Assembly (NCBI GenBank): GCA_008360975.2
Contig: CM039184.1
Coordinates: 41,363,797-41,427,796 of the forward strand
Length of the DNA stretch: 64,000 nucleotides
Reading direction: 5' to 3'
Origin: Lichenostomus cassidix
Taxonomy: Eukaryota; Chordata; Aves; Passeriformes; Meliphagidae
Shown here: piece after piece, positions 52,245 to 64,000 of the stretch
Numbering within the stretch: position 1 is the first letter of the stretch
Layout of the letters: each line of letters starts with the position of its first letter
Notes under the pieces: generated by a model
Seen by the model: only the letters and a program-made list of their open reading frames with translations
What the model was told of the DNA's origin: nothing
The model's database searches: none
Position numbers and translations under genes: made by a program

Positions 52245-55200
52245 AGAACCACTTGTGACTGTTAAACTATTATACTTTTAGGACAAGAACAATAAAACTT
52301 TTAAAGGCAGCAAACAGGCAGGCATATTCAAGATTTTAACCACATTACAGAAGGAAACCCTCTAGGCCAAAATGTTTTAATCATAAAATTTCCTCTGCAG
52401 GAAGTGTGCAACTTTTATTTCAGTATCTTTTAAAAGGTAAAGTTATTATCTGAATTTTCAATGAACTGATAACTCAAAAGTTTCGTAAACTGAGAAAAAG
52501 GAGAGGGATGAAATGTGCTGGTGAGGAACTACTTGTTCAGTAGTTCAGATCTGACATTTAAAATTAGTTGGAGTTTTTGACAAAGCAGTTTTTATTCTTT
52601 ACTGTCTTTATTATATTTTCAATTTCCTGACTGAAGAGAAAAATCTTACCTTCCCCGATTTAAACAAAGCAGAAATGCAGTGGATGTGGTATAAGGACTA
52701 GCTAAAACTCTTGAGTTAAGGTCTCAAATGTTCTGCACACATTTTTGGCAGCATAAATAGGAGTGAAGGCAGAAACAGCAATGAATTTAGAGAACAAATA
52801 TGAAACAATGACATTCAAAGTGATAAAACATGGAAAGGTACAGTCCAGAGTAAAAGCTAAGTTACGAGAATAACAGAGTACTTCTGTTTTACTCTGAGCA
52901 AGGAAATTCTTCTAATTTCTCTGAACATATAATAGAAAGAAAGACTTCTGCTAAGGCTATGACCAAGCCACCTTTTATTTTTAGACTGAAGTTGCACACT
53001 GAATACAAATGCTAACTTCCTATAGATCATGCTGCCAGAGAAATCTGAAGTTACTTAGCGGAGTGCATCCACGAGTGAATGGTATTACTGCAGCAGGGAA
53101 TCATTAATCATCTGCATAACTGCCTTCTTGCAGCTGAAAATCAGGTCTGCCATTCCCTGGCATCACAGAAGACCCTGAAGGCATGCATAACTGAAGGAGT
53201 GAAACAGAATAATTTGTTCAATTGAATCACAAGAAATCAAAATAAGGCCTTTTGCTTATATCACATTGAAAATGGGGGTGAGATAGCCAAACTGTCTAGA
53301 CTGGGTGAGGAACTCATCACCTATTCGTGTAAGGGAAACAGAAGGATATATCCATGCAGCATCAAATTGGAATCAGTATGAAATAGGAATCTAACTTAGA
53401 GGAATCTATAAAATCACAATCATACTATCCTCTTTCTTTTTTGCTTTTTTTTTTTCTGTTTCCAACATTCAACAGTACAAGAAGGAAGAGCAAACAGCAA
53501 AAACCTGAGATCACATTATTATGACGTGTTTCACCATGAGTCTTGTTTGAAGAACTGCAAGGACTTTGCTTCTATGTATGCCATGAAGGAAAGAGAGACT
53601 TTAGTTTTAGAGAAGCTTGGAATTTAGAGATGTCTATTTGGACTACATCGGTTTAAACATGCAAATTTCATTAGAGGGAGGGTCTTTGAATACATGCTGT
53701 GGTTGAAAGACTTGCTTGTTCAATGTTCATGTTGTAACACATCTGGCGATTCTGAGTTTGTTAACTACCTCTTTTTTTCCTCACGGGCCTTGCTCATTTA
53801 TGGTTTCTTATAATTTGGCTTTTCTTTTGTGAATTATTAAAGAACAATATTAAAATATGTGAAATAAATGTGAAATATCTAATCTATATTTTGAATAATA
53901 CATGGCAAATCTGCAGGCTAACAGCTGGAAGTATGCTAAATTTAATCTGGCAACAGATCTGTGAGTGACAGGAGTAAAGTTGACAACGGAAAAAAGAAAC
54001 AGACTCCCTGAGTGGACATTTTGGGTGTTGCCAGAGTTTTGATAAGCTCATGCCCAGAAGACTCATTGAAAGATTGCCCACCTACACAGCCTCTCAGGCA
54101 CAAGAAGACTGTTCCACACTGAGTCTCAATTTCCAGCCAGGAAACTCATGTGGAAAAGTCTCATCCCAACACCCTGCTGCCACCGTACTGTGCCTGAAAT
54201 TGGCTATGGCACAACATCTATTTCTGCTTCCACACGGCATTCAGTCTGAAACAGCAAGCGTCTTCTTAATTTGAATCTCCAACTTAATGATAAATCAGCA
54301 GCATGCTTTTCATGTGTAAATATGGACCAGGAGAATAAAATTAAATGAGAGGGGTTTTCCCTTCTTTACTTTTCAGTGATGTTCAGAAGTTATTGTAATG
54401 TCGAAGAAGGCTTCTCTCATGCATGCAAAAAAAATTCCACTTCATCCTATGTGTAATGTCTTAATGTGTAATACAACTGGGTAGTAAATATGCCAAAATC
54501 CCACCCTCTGCACTCTTAAGAGTTAGCTGTAGTGCCTTGTCAGCAAAGTGCAGGGGCCTTCCTGCAAAGCCTATTCTTCATGGGAAGAGTGTGAGAATAC
54601 TGAACAGTGGCAGCTGATACAGAATCCTTCCCTAGCAGAGTCACAGAAATTTTAGAAATAGCTATGGGCAATCAGGATGAGGCTGTGAGCAGCCAAAAAG
54701 GGTGGGATGTGAGACTCCTCTGCAGCCCCGCAGTGCTGCACTGTGCTGCCTCACAGCTCAGCCCCATTCTCACATCTGACTCCTGGGCAGGACTGAATCC
54801 CTCTGCTGACTGGTGTTTGTTTCTCAGGCAGCTGTCTCCAGCAAACACCCACACAGCATCCACAGCAGATCTGGGCAATGGAGCCACCTGTGGAGCCTCC
54901 ATAAAGCAAAGGGACAAGGCCACACAAGTCCGGAGACTGGGCACTGGCATCCCCGGCTTGCATTAGCAGCCTCTGAATCAGATGACAAAGGGACAGTTTG
55001 ACAGGAGGCTCGAAGCAGTACTGGACAAGTGTCTTGTCTGCTCCTTAGAGGAGTAGTTTTGTGCAATTGTTTTTGCATTAAGCCCTCTTTGGGTCAGATC
55101 TGCACTGTATAGTAACACAGTGCTTCATTGCTGTGACAGCTAAGCAAAAAAACCCTTTTATTTTTACCTTTGTAATCTGAGTAGAGTAGCCATTACTTTT

Positions 55201-57600
55201 GGTTTTGAACTACAGGAAATGCCATTTCCACCTGAATAAACTTAATTGCAACACCCACTTTTTCCATTATGCCTTTTCAGATTAATCTTCCCTTTCTTTA
55301 TAGATGGAATATTTCAAACAGAGTCAGGTTTTTTTTTTCCTTTTTCACAAAATAACTTTCAGGTCTATCTCCAAAGAATTAAATGTTCTGTGTAATATTA
55401 GTCACTGATAAATTACTGACAAAAACAATATTTTTTGTCTGGACAGTTAGTTTAGTTTTCTTATTGTAATAGAAGAATAGTTTGAGGATAAGGGTCTTAA
55501 CAGAAGCACAGGTAGATTTATAGTGCCTCCAGCTATATCCATGTGAACTTTAATATTTGAAAGCTATTTTCTCTGGAGAAATTTATTTATTTAAAAAAAC
55601 ACATAAATTCACAAGACGGTGTGCTGAAGAAAGTTCTTCTTATTTATGGATTTTTAAGATACAGTATGCCATATCTGATTTTCAGTAAATTATTCATAGT
55701 TCAAATTCCTTAAACATTTCCATATACCAGCTTTCCAATGATGGCATATCTCAAAGGAGCATTTTACATTCTCTGTTCCTGGTCCTTCCCATAGGCAATG
55801 TTTATATAATTCTCATTCCATTGTTGTAGAAAAATAATTTTACTAAATGCAATTTTAAACTGCTGTCTTAAAAAAAATACTTCTATACTGTTTTTAAAAA
55901 TTCAATCTGTTTGTAAATAGGGAGGAGGTAGAAACTAAATGCTTCTAAGTTTTGATTTCTTTGAGAAATTGTCAGTAATTGTAAAGTGGAATGACTGTTC
56001 AAGTCTCAGGCTCTGATAGTAATGAGAAAAGGCAGGAAAAGGAGGTAGATCTCTGTGTAGGATATGTATGCTGTACCCTTGTTTATTTTTTATGTTCTGA
56101 AAAACATACACAATCCATCTCCCCAAAGCTATTTTTTAGCAGCCTGCTTAAATATGTTCAGCAAATACAGATAAGAAGTACCATGGGGCTTTATGACTGG
56201 AATGGTTTCAGCTCTGACACATCCTGAGCAATGTGTGCTGTGGTTTAAAGATTCATATTCTGAAATACATTTGCTCTAACAAATTTTTTATTCATAGATA
56301 AGTAAGCATCACATGACAGCGAGCATTTGACGGATAGAAAAATGCACTTCAGGTACACAAAGTGCACGACTTTTTCAGCACATCACCTGTCAAAAGGATA
56401 ACCAGCTAAATTCATCTTATGGTTGCTTGCTTAAATTTGCTTTTTTCAGGGGTAAAAGAAACACTTTAGTTTACATTAGTCAATACTCATGAAGGTACTC
56501 AACTGACAAGTGAAGGGAGTAAAATCTGTTTATTTCTGTGATATTCTCACTGCATTTTTCAGAGAATCTTGGTATCACTTATTGACATAACTAATTATAC
56601 TCTTCACATCCATTCTAAATGGTGTATCTAGTTTATGAATTACTTGAGTACAAAGCTGCTTCTACTCAATTTAATTTATCAATAGCTAAATTTGAAAGAA
56701 ATGCAATCTACTCTGTTTCTAAAGCCAAAAGAAAGATAAAAATGTGGCAAATGAATGCAAATGACAAGGCAAATGTTGCCAATGAAAGCATTTTATTAAG
56801 GCATTTTAAATGCTCAACTAAAAACATCCAGTAGCTGTAACATGACATCTTTCTGAAAACTCAGATCTTTCTAGACATTTGTGGAATCATTTTTTTCACC
56901 TTTTCATTAGGAGAAAACAATTCCAATTATCTTCATGGAAACAGTTAATGGAGTTCATGGAAAATACAACAATCATACATATATAGTTTGCAGTTTCCAT
57001 TAGCCATTGTAAATTTTAATATAGGGATGTTATTTTATTTTTGCATTGGAGTCTAATGTCAATAAATTTCGATCCTGACAGCTTGAATGTCACATTTTTT
57101 GTAATTTGTTTTTTTTTTGCAGTATCTTCATTGCCTAAAAATTATTGTTTCTAAATATTCAATGGAAATAGTAAATACATTAAAATCCCAAGCTCAGTTT
57201 TACTACTTTACATGCAAGAAAGAAGCATACAGACTCCAGAATTAGAAAAAATATCCATTAATACAATCATCCCCAAACACAGCATTTTCCCAGAACACTC
57301 CATAACCAAAAAATATTGCCTTTATCCTTACCTAACTTGTCAATGAACTCTTCAACCACATGATGCAAAACTGAGACAAATTGTACACCCCGATGCTTTT
57401 AAGCTTTTAGCTCAAAAATTTTAACAGGTGCTGTATTTTCCTGTTCAGAACAGAAATTTCAGCCTTTCAGAAAACTAAAGGTTGGTTAGTTTGCTGCTTA
57501 CTAGAAACAAAGGACATCTGTGCCACAGCCTAATAACACCACCTCTACATTTCTTCTGTGAGAAAACGTCCATATGAAAATTAAGCAATCTATTCATTGT
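52245..57600. other. Mostly AT-rich sequence, no gene seen
   Basis: Holds a GC-rich island at 54680-54970 and a patch at 53040-53185 with balanced composition. No gene or named repeat is supportable in the remainder. Confidence 0.5.
54680..54970. other. Unidentified GC-rich island
   Basis: GC rises sharply here, with open frames on both strands (119 codons + at 54607-54966, 92 codons - at 54672-54950). The predicted proteins share no family I know, and the two strands are equally open, which argues for composition rather than coding. It could be an old LTR or exapted repeat; no diagnostic termini are visible. Confidence 0.4.
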
Positions 57601-57974
57601 TGCAGTGGCCCTTAGGCAGATAAGCTTGGACGACCAGCTGCATGGGTCAGTGACCGTGGAAGAGGAATCCTGGGTCTGAGGTGAAAGCTGTCACCGTCGA
57701 AGTTAGGGCAAGAAGCTTGTCACGACCCAGAGGACCCTGTAGCTGGAAGCATTACTATGTGCCATGTCATAAGCTTGTTGGCCCCATGCACTTCCCTGCC
57801 TTTGTCCCATTTATGGTTTCTGTTCTAGAATGTTCCCCCAGCACGGCACCCCATTGGTTTAAAAGTTTTGTACCCTCCCTTGCTGTACGGTTACTGGTTT
57901 GTACCCCCTTCCTTCCACCCTCGGACTTTCCCTGGTTGGCCCTTCAGGGTTGGCCATTCCCCATTCGCCCCCAC

Positions 57975-57980
57975 TTTAAA
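57975..57980 (+). promoter_or_regulatory. Possible LTR TATA element
   Basis: TTTAAA within the LTR, about 110 bases 5' of the AATAAA signal. Confidence 0.35.
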
Positions 57981-58036
57981 CCCAGTGCAGCCCTTTGTTC
58001 TGTGCTCTTGCATTCTGGATTCCTGCCTCGCTGCCA

Positions 58037-58049
58037 CCCCCCCCCCCCC
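58037..58049. repeat. C13 homopolymer inside the LTR
   Basis: Thirteen consecutive C bases between the presumed TATA element and the polyadenylation signal. Confidence 0.95.
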
Positions 58050-58088
58050 ACCCTCCTCGCTGGCCTTCGCTTTTCCCTGTGATCCTTC

Positions 58089-58094
58089 AATAAA
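58089..58094 (+). promoter_or_regulatory. LTR polyadenylation signal
   Basis: AATAAA in CTTCAATAAACCTG, positioned as the R-region signal of the plus-strand LTR. Confidence 0.6.
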
Positions 58095-58290
58095 CCTGCA
58101 ATCCCAAGCACAAGAGCCTACGCCTCCTTCGTTTCTACCGCTTTGCCATCTTGTTACCATCCCCCAGGTGACACAACTCACCCGTGTGCTTCGCTGCCGC
58201 GGTGCATCCGGCGTGTCTCCAGCGCGGCCCTTCGCTCTTCCGTGCTGCTTCTCAGCATTCGGCTGCCTTTCAGTACCCTTAGGGCCCCTT

Positions 58291-60743
58291 CTGACGATAA
58301 GAAACAGAGAATTAAGGCGAGAAAAGTATGGACTATCATCTTGTTCCTCTACAGCCTAGTCCTGAAATGCCAAGCAAGGATTAGCTCTTCCCAAAGCCAA
58401 TTAAATTTGGTTTTAAAAGTGCATCTTCTTATTGTAAGTTGTTTCCCTTTGCTTCCAGTTATTGCTCTTTAGCTCACGCCTGGCAAAATAAACTTTCTGC
58501 TGCCTTGCTGTTAGGAAGTGTTGGGGAGGGCACTTGCAGTTTAAACATTTCTGGCCAGCTGCAGCCAGACTGGACAATGTAGATGCCTGCAGAGATCAGA
58601 ACAGTGTGACAGAAAGGAACAAAAAGGAGGAGATGTCCTGGTAGTGCCAGTAAGGCTGCAAGGCTGTAGTACCAACCAGTTACACTCAGACACCCCAGAA
58701 ACTGCCAAGGCACAAAAATCTGCATCACAGGCAAAAGTTCTCTTGGTATCTTAATGCTATCCAAGAATGGCATAAGCACCTGCAAGAATCTCCCTTCAGT
58801 TTTCAAAGATGTTTTAGCAGAGTTGGTAGTACCTTTATAATGCAAGGAGTGAGTGAGACCTTTGCTCCTGCAAGACCTTTCTAGCAGAGCACTCTAAAAC
58901 CCAGTGCAAGGCAAAGTATTTGCTTTGTAGATGCTTCAGATACATTCCCTGGGCAGCACTGGGGAACAGAAAATATAGCTTTTCTCTCAGAAAATAGCAG
59001 CATTGTGAGGTTTGTTTTCCATTTTCAGTGAGAAACAAGATAATGAATATGAGCTACCCCAGAAGGCAGAAATAGTCAAGGCAGAGAAAAAGCTCCGGAA
59101 TTTGTCCTTATGCTGCCCAACAATCCAACAACAACAATAGGGCATACTTATGAATGTACATATAACTTCTATTTGAAGAACAGTATAGTACTATTGAAAT
59201 TAATGGTACTTAAACAATTTAAGATTTTTTTTAGTTCCATTCTGCATGGAATTTATTTCTTCTGACTGTTGCCAGAAGAAGCAATCCACCCCTCCCCTCC
59301 TCAGGCCAGGATTAACAATCTTTTATTCTCTGCCCTAATGCCCTAAACAGAGATTTAAATTAAAAATCCTATTTGGCAAAACATTTAAATCTAAAATGAT
59401 TCCTTGATAATCAATTTAAGTGGTTTGTGTACATATGGGGTCTGCACATAGCAAGACAAAGAGAGAGAAGAAGAAAGGAAGGAAAAAAAGTAGGTCCAAA
59501 ACTGACACCATGGATCTTGAGTCTACTCAACACAAAACTAAAGGACAGATATAATTCTCCTCACTTTTCTCACAAGCAAAAGTGAAGCTTTCTTATCCAC
59601 TCTCTCAAATGTTTCTTTCTCTTTTCCTACTGCACTCAAATACTCTGAGGTTTGTGTGTGCCTCACAGTCATATGCAAAAGCCCTACATGCAACATCATA
59701 AAAATAGCTGTGTGTTTCTGCTGTAACATCACAACTTAGAAGCCTTAGAGATTGGCAAATAATTGTAGCACTGTACTGTAAGAAGTCCATGATTCTAAGT
59801 AGAAAACTTCATCTTAGAAGAGATATAAAGGTGAATTTGACTGCTTAATTCTACAATTAGTTTTTCAAAAAGCATTAAATTGCCTTTTGCATCACACAGA
59901 AAGTAAAAGAGGACTTCAGAGACAAAACATCAAGATACACTAATCAACTTGTCCTTCAAAAAAATTTTGATACTGTCTCTCGAAATCTCATTGTTAGTAA
60001 TTACCAACAAAAACTAATTAAGAAATGTTTGAACTCATTTTGTAGACTCACTTTCCCATGTCAGCTCCCAGTTATTTGAATCCCTTAAACTCTGAGTTTA
60101 TTTTATGACTGAAAATATTGGGAAAAAAATAGAAATTTATATAAATATGAATTACCAACTGATATGATCATTAATAGAATACATTTCATCTCACTAGTTG
60201 CATATCCAGCAGTCTAATTGTTTGTAAACCTCAAAGTGCATGTATTGTTCATTCAAAGTTTAGCAAACTCTATTCAGAAGTTCAGCTGGGGTGAGGTAGC
60301 CTTTAAAAATCTAATTAACACTATTTTTTGTCTCTTTCAACTTAAATTACCTACTTCACATGTAGTTAGCTGACTTACGGATAAAAATAAATTAACCTAT
60401 TTGTTCTGCTTGTGAATGTAATCCCATCCAATAAATCTGTCTGAGGCAGAGTCTATTTTCAGTGTATCCTTTTTCTCTACTTCAGAGAAGAAGAGAAAAT
60501 CTCTTCAATTTTCTTTCTCCTTGGATGCATGCATATATCCAGTTTATGGGAATGAAGAAGCACAATTTCCAACAGAGACACAGTTCTAGCATCTCTTTAA
60601 AGATTTCTGAATTATTGTATGTGTCAACATTATTCTGTCTCCATGTCCATGTTACTGTACAGGGTCTATTCTACCTCTGTAAGCAGCATAGTCTGAATGC
60701 ATTTCTAGAACAGAACAGGTTGGTGTTGGGGACCTATCACCCC
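58291..60743. other. Mostly AT-rich sequence, no gene seen
   Basis: No recognisable gene or repeat. A 123-codon minus frame at 58474-58845 has no known domain. A short purine tract lies at 59459-59489. Confidence 0.55.
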
Positions 60744-60856
60744 TGTGTGGCTAGCACAGGTTTTTCCCACGAGAATTCTTCTTGTGTTTTATAAATAAAG
60801 ATAAAGTTTGGATGTTATTGGAACAGTGTCCCAGAACTTGGACAGTGCAGGCCTGG

Positions 60857-60923
60857 CCAATCAGGCCTGGGGGAAGGCTTCTGACCGACCAATCTGGGTG
60901 AGTTTTGAAAACTCTATATATAT
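60857..60923 (+). promoter_or_regulatory. LTR promoter: two CCAAT boxes and a TATA box
   Basis: CCAAT at 60857-60861 lies between two AGGCCT palindromes, a second CCAAT is at 60889-60893, and TATATATAT is at 60915-60923. Spacing of about 22-58 bases from CCAAT to TATA is normal for a polymerase II promoter. Confidence 0.55.
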
Positions 60924-60937
60924 GATGAAATCAAAAC

Positions 60938-60943
60938 AATAAA
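60938..60943 (+). promoter_or_regulatory. LTR polyadenylation signal
   Basis: AATAAA, 15 bases after the TATA box. Confidence 0.6.
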
Positions 60944-61008
60944 GGTCATTCCTTCTTGCCACTGAGAACTGGTGCTTTCATTACTCTGCTAGCTGCTCAA
61001 CAGTGACA

Positions 61009-64000
61009 CCCCTATATGTATTTTGAGGAAGTTTTAGTTTGGAGTAGAATTAATCTGAATGACTGCATACTCACACACTGGTAGAGTACATGTGAAGCCC
61101 TGGAGCAAACCTCCTAATCTAGTTTCATCAAAAAGGAGTATAACTCAGATGCCCCAAGACATGAACCAAAGCAGAGGTAAGTGAGGGCAATCCGTAGAGT
61201 AGATATGACTTCTGATGTATTTAAGGTTTCAAATTACTTTTCTATGTTATTTTTTGAGGGTACTGACCCATCTCAGTCCTAGAACAGCTTTTGTAGCACT
61301 GTTTGCAGTACGTACATTGTTTCCCTCATCTGCAAATCTCTGTCAATTCATCAAATTAGAGAAAAACAGATCAGAGTTTTGGACATAAATAAAGCAAACT
61401 GTATTATCAAAAGTCAGCCTGTAAGAGATTGCAAACTGATTGCATTTACCTATAGATTAACTTTAGGCTCTTCATTTGTGACTTTGCAAGCAAAAGTGTG
61501 GAAAAATACTAATGAACGAGTCATTGGAGTTCTGCCTTCTCACATGCAATCAGTTCCTCCATCAATAAACCATCTTCATTAAAGGTTAGCAGAGCCATGG
61601 AGTTTGGTTGCTATTCTGTTTGCCCCTTCTGAAAATTAGTCAATGAAGGATATTTAAGGTGGGAACAAGGATAACTAGGTGGAAATTATTCTCTGAAGAA
61701 ACAGAATTTTGATCTTTTGGAGGGGTAAAAATAGCAGGAAGGTATAAGGCAAGACAGACTATATTTTTTGAAAAATCTTTATGTTCAGTTTTCTGTTGCC
61801 CATGATTTTTTCCTGTTAAAGAGGCCTTTATGCAAACACATTTACTGCTGATACAACTTATATATCACTCTGTATTTCACACCTGCACCCAGCTCTTAAT
61901 GCTGAAACTTCCTCAGTTAAAATCACCTGTGCCCACCTGGGTGTCTGACCTCCATGGGCAGCAAGAACAGCATGATTAAAAGGGAACTGGCTTCTCCTGT
62001 GTCTCAAATCCTATTCATAGGTACCAATAATTACACACCTTATCAGTCTACTGACAGGCTTGCTGATGAGCACTGGACTATTATTTTATTTCAATCTCCT
62101 TTAATATTTCTCTATATAACAAATATATAAATATATTATAAAATTACATACTCTTGACACTAGAATTTCATAGTGTTAACACAATTTTCATAGTGTTAAC
62201 ACAAAAATAGGACGTTTTAATTCCGTATGATGAAATTTGAAGGAAATGGCAGGTGGCTTTGCCAAAAAAGGAGTCCATTTTAAAGTCATTCTGTAAGATT
62301 TATATGAACCAGGAGGATTTTTTCATATGATTAAGGCGCAGTATTTTTATCATACTGCTGAGCTTAGAAACAAGTTTAAAATTCTGCATGTGTTCCCTTC
62401 CAAACTCCCCAGTTAGACACACTGATGGAAAAATAAATAATTCGAAATGAAAATATTTTGCTTAAGGTCAATGAAAGTTCTGATGTTGATATAAAGAGCC
62501 ATGGGCTTCCTTCCAATAATCATGCCCAAAGACAAAATGTCTGTGGCAACTTATTAAAATTCTGCGCCAACTATTCTTTAAAGCAAACTAGTGGGTTTCA
62601 GGTTCATCTCCTTGTTATTTGTGGGATTTTACCAAGACCTGCTATTTAGCAGGCTTCTGCCTTCTCTCTCACCTGCATGCTTGTGTAGCAAGCTTTTGGT
62701 AGGGAGGGTTTGCAGCCAGATCAGCTCTCTGAAAAAGTTCTTAATTCCAGTATCAACACAAGCAAGACAGGAGTTCATCAGCCTTATTTTTTGACTGGTC
62801 TGAGTTGTTCTGTGAATCCCAGCCAGAGCTGATACAAAAAATAAATCCGAGCATTGTCTAAGGCAGATCCTGCTGTCCCTTCTGTGGGTCTGTTGTTTCT
62901 ATTACATTGTCTCTAGCTCTGACATGAATTTTTGCAGCTGCTTCATGAGCTAGCTTGGTGAACTGAGACAGCAGAAAAACAACCACAAGGAACAAAAGAG
63001 CAGGATGATTCTTTAACTTCATCCCCTGATCAGTGAGGCTTGTGAGAGACATTAAACTCATTTAAACAGGCCTTTATTTAGAAAAGAAAACAATTTTCAT
63101 CAAATGAGAGTAAAATAAAGCTTAATACTTTAGAGATCTTTTCCTTATAAGAAACAATGTGTAAGTATTTTAAAGGAATACTATAATAAGAAGAAACCCA
63201 AAGATTTCTGGGGAAAATCAGTGCAAATCTGGGGGGTTGTGTTTTTTCCTAAAAGAACAAAAGAAAACTTTGGTCTGCAAAGAAAATAAAAGCATCTGGT
63301 ATCTAATAAGAATTACAGTCTAACTGTTTTTTGTTTTTAAAGCTATGTACATATTCAGTCAGAACTTGTTATATCTGAAGTGTTTTTATATGTAACTAAG
63401 AAGGTGTGGATTCTATAGTTTTATGGTAAGGCTGAAACACAAGCATGACCCTTTGAAGAAATTCAATACAGTAATAGGAAATACAATTCCCTTTATTTGA
63501 CTGTGGACAGAAAATGCATATATTTTATACAGGATCATTTTCAATTAATACAGTACCTTCAGTTAGTTCACTACATATTATATGTATACTATCCTAAAGC
63601 AGAAACAGAATAATGTATGTGGGGAATTGTACAGAACATTTTAGTTATGTTGAGTATTTTTCACACACATCAAAGCACACTTATTAGAGGAGAAGAAGCC
63701 AGCTTTTTGAAACTCCAGGACAACCTCTGACATGGAGAAAATATTCAGAAGGAAACAAGGGTTTTTTTGCAAATAATAAGATATAATTTAAAATGTTAAA
63801 TAAGTGGGGTTATATTTGGCTGGGAAAAGAAAAAAAAATTGTAAAGACATTTTAGATGTTAAAGAGTTACATGTTGTGAACTCAAGAAATCTCAGGAATA
63901 GTAAAAACTGTCATTTGTCTCCATATAACAATTCCCAGCAGATGGAAGAAGGGTAGATTTGTATTCAGCCCTTCCTCCTTTTTCACTTTGTTAAAAGAAA
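61009..64000. other. AT-rich sequence, no gene seen
   Basis: Background sequence to the window end, with a 20-bp tandem duplication at 62165. Open frames are under 70 codons and unrecognised. Confidence 0.55.
62165..62204. repeat. 20-bp tandem duplication
   Basis: Copies 62165-62184 and 62185-62204 share TTTCATAGTGTTAACACAA; only the first base differs. Each copy contains the palindrome GTGTTAACAC. Confidence 0.95.

Larger units (their letters stand above)
57718..58290 (+). mobile_element. CpG-rich endogenous-retrovirus-type LTR
   Basis: A sharply GC- and CpG-rich block in AT-rich surroundings. It starts with TGTCACGACCCAGAGGACCC at 57718. A TTTAAA at 57975-57980 may be the TATA element, and AATAAA lies at 58089-58094, about 110 bases downstream, leaving about 200 bases of CpG-rich R/U5. 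This order and spacing fit a retroviral LTR on the plus strand. The right end, near 58290, is where composition drops; I cannot fix a CA terminus or a target duplication. Preserved CpG suggests it is younger than the CR1 fragments. Open frames of 96-163 codons inside are on both strands and spurious. Internal retroviral genes are absent. Confidence 0.65.
60744..61008 (+). mobile_element. Compact solo LTR with intact signals
   Basis: A 265-bp unit begins TGTGTGGCTAGC and ends CAACAGTGACA. It is bracketed by CCCC on both sides (60740-60743 and 61009-61012), compatible with a 4-bp target-site duplication. Inside, in order, are CCAAT boxes at 60857-60861 and 60889-60893, a TATA box at 60915-60923 and AATAAA at 60938-60943, then about 65 bases to the CA end. 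This order is the normal U3-R-U5 layout. The very short TATA-to-AATAAA distance places the cap site close to or past the hexamer, so the R region would be tiny. A 4-bp duplication would fit class I (gamma-like) elements, but four C bases could match by chance. No internal retroviral sequence is present. Confidence 0.68.

Noticed and set aside
52030..52281. Phe/Leu/Gly-rich 83-codon frame that looks like a membrane protein
   Set aside because: It is the direct translation of the T/G-only tract; the hydrophobicity is a composition effect.
57681..58472. 133-, 163- and 109-codon plus frames and a 96-codon minus frame
   Set aside because: All fall in or at the edge of the CpG-rich LTR and overlap one another in different frames; the Pro/Phe-rich products reflect C/T-rich sequence.

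Overview
The window looks like vertebrate, very probably bird, intergenic or deep intronic DNA. It is AT-rich, and stop codons are dense in all six frames. I found no protein-coding exon, tRNA, rRNA, snRNA or CRISPR array that I can support. The bird assignment rests on the repeats: CR1 LINE fragments, and two long LTRs on the minus strand whose termini and interior I recognise from memory as common avian endogenous-retrovirus LTR families. The longest open frame (268 codons, 30827-31633 +) lies almost wholly inside one of these LTRs, antisense to it, and is a by-product of its GC-rich sequence.

Layout. 1-62 is a GC-rich edge fragment. 1,050-1,330 holds a weak CR1 fragment (+). 4,670-4,925 is an unidentified GC-rich island. 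8,919-9,002 is a 42-bp tandem duplication. 11,293-11,859 is an avian LTR (-). 16,740-17,040 is a second unidentified GC-rich island, followed by A19 at 17,520. 20,741-20,860 is a CR1 3' end (-). 26,150-26,950 is an ancient CR1/L3-like ORF2 fragment (+) that still spells the GDFN endonuclease motif. 30,529-31,563 is a 1,035-bp avian LTR (-). 32,908-33,250 is an ancient CR1 3' fragment (-). 43,879 to about 44,700 may be a decayed LTR (-). 52,048-52,244 is a T/G-only tract with a quadruplex-type core. 54,680-54,970 is a third GC-rich island. 57,718 to about 58,290 is a CpG-rich LTR (+). 60,744-61,008 is a compact LTR (+) with TG...CA ends and flanking CCCC. The rest is AT-rich single-copy-looking sequence with microsatellites, short tandem duplications and hairpins.

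No cooperating gene system is visible. The content is a layered transposon record: very old CR1/L3, younger LTRs in both orientations, and small slippage duplications. No LTR is flanked by recognisable gag, pol or env, so they read as solo LTRs or isolated copies. Functional possibilities (LTR promoters, quadruplex tracts, conserved enhancers) are flagged as inference. All repeat assignments are by eye and memory of consensus features; no search was run.
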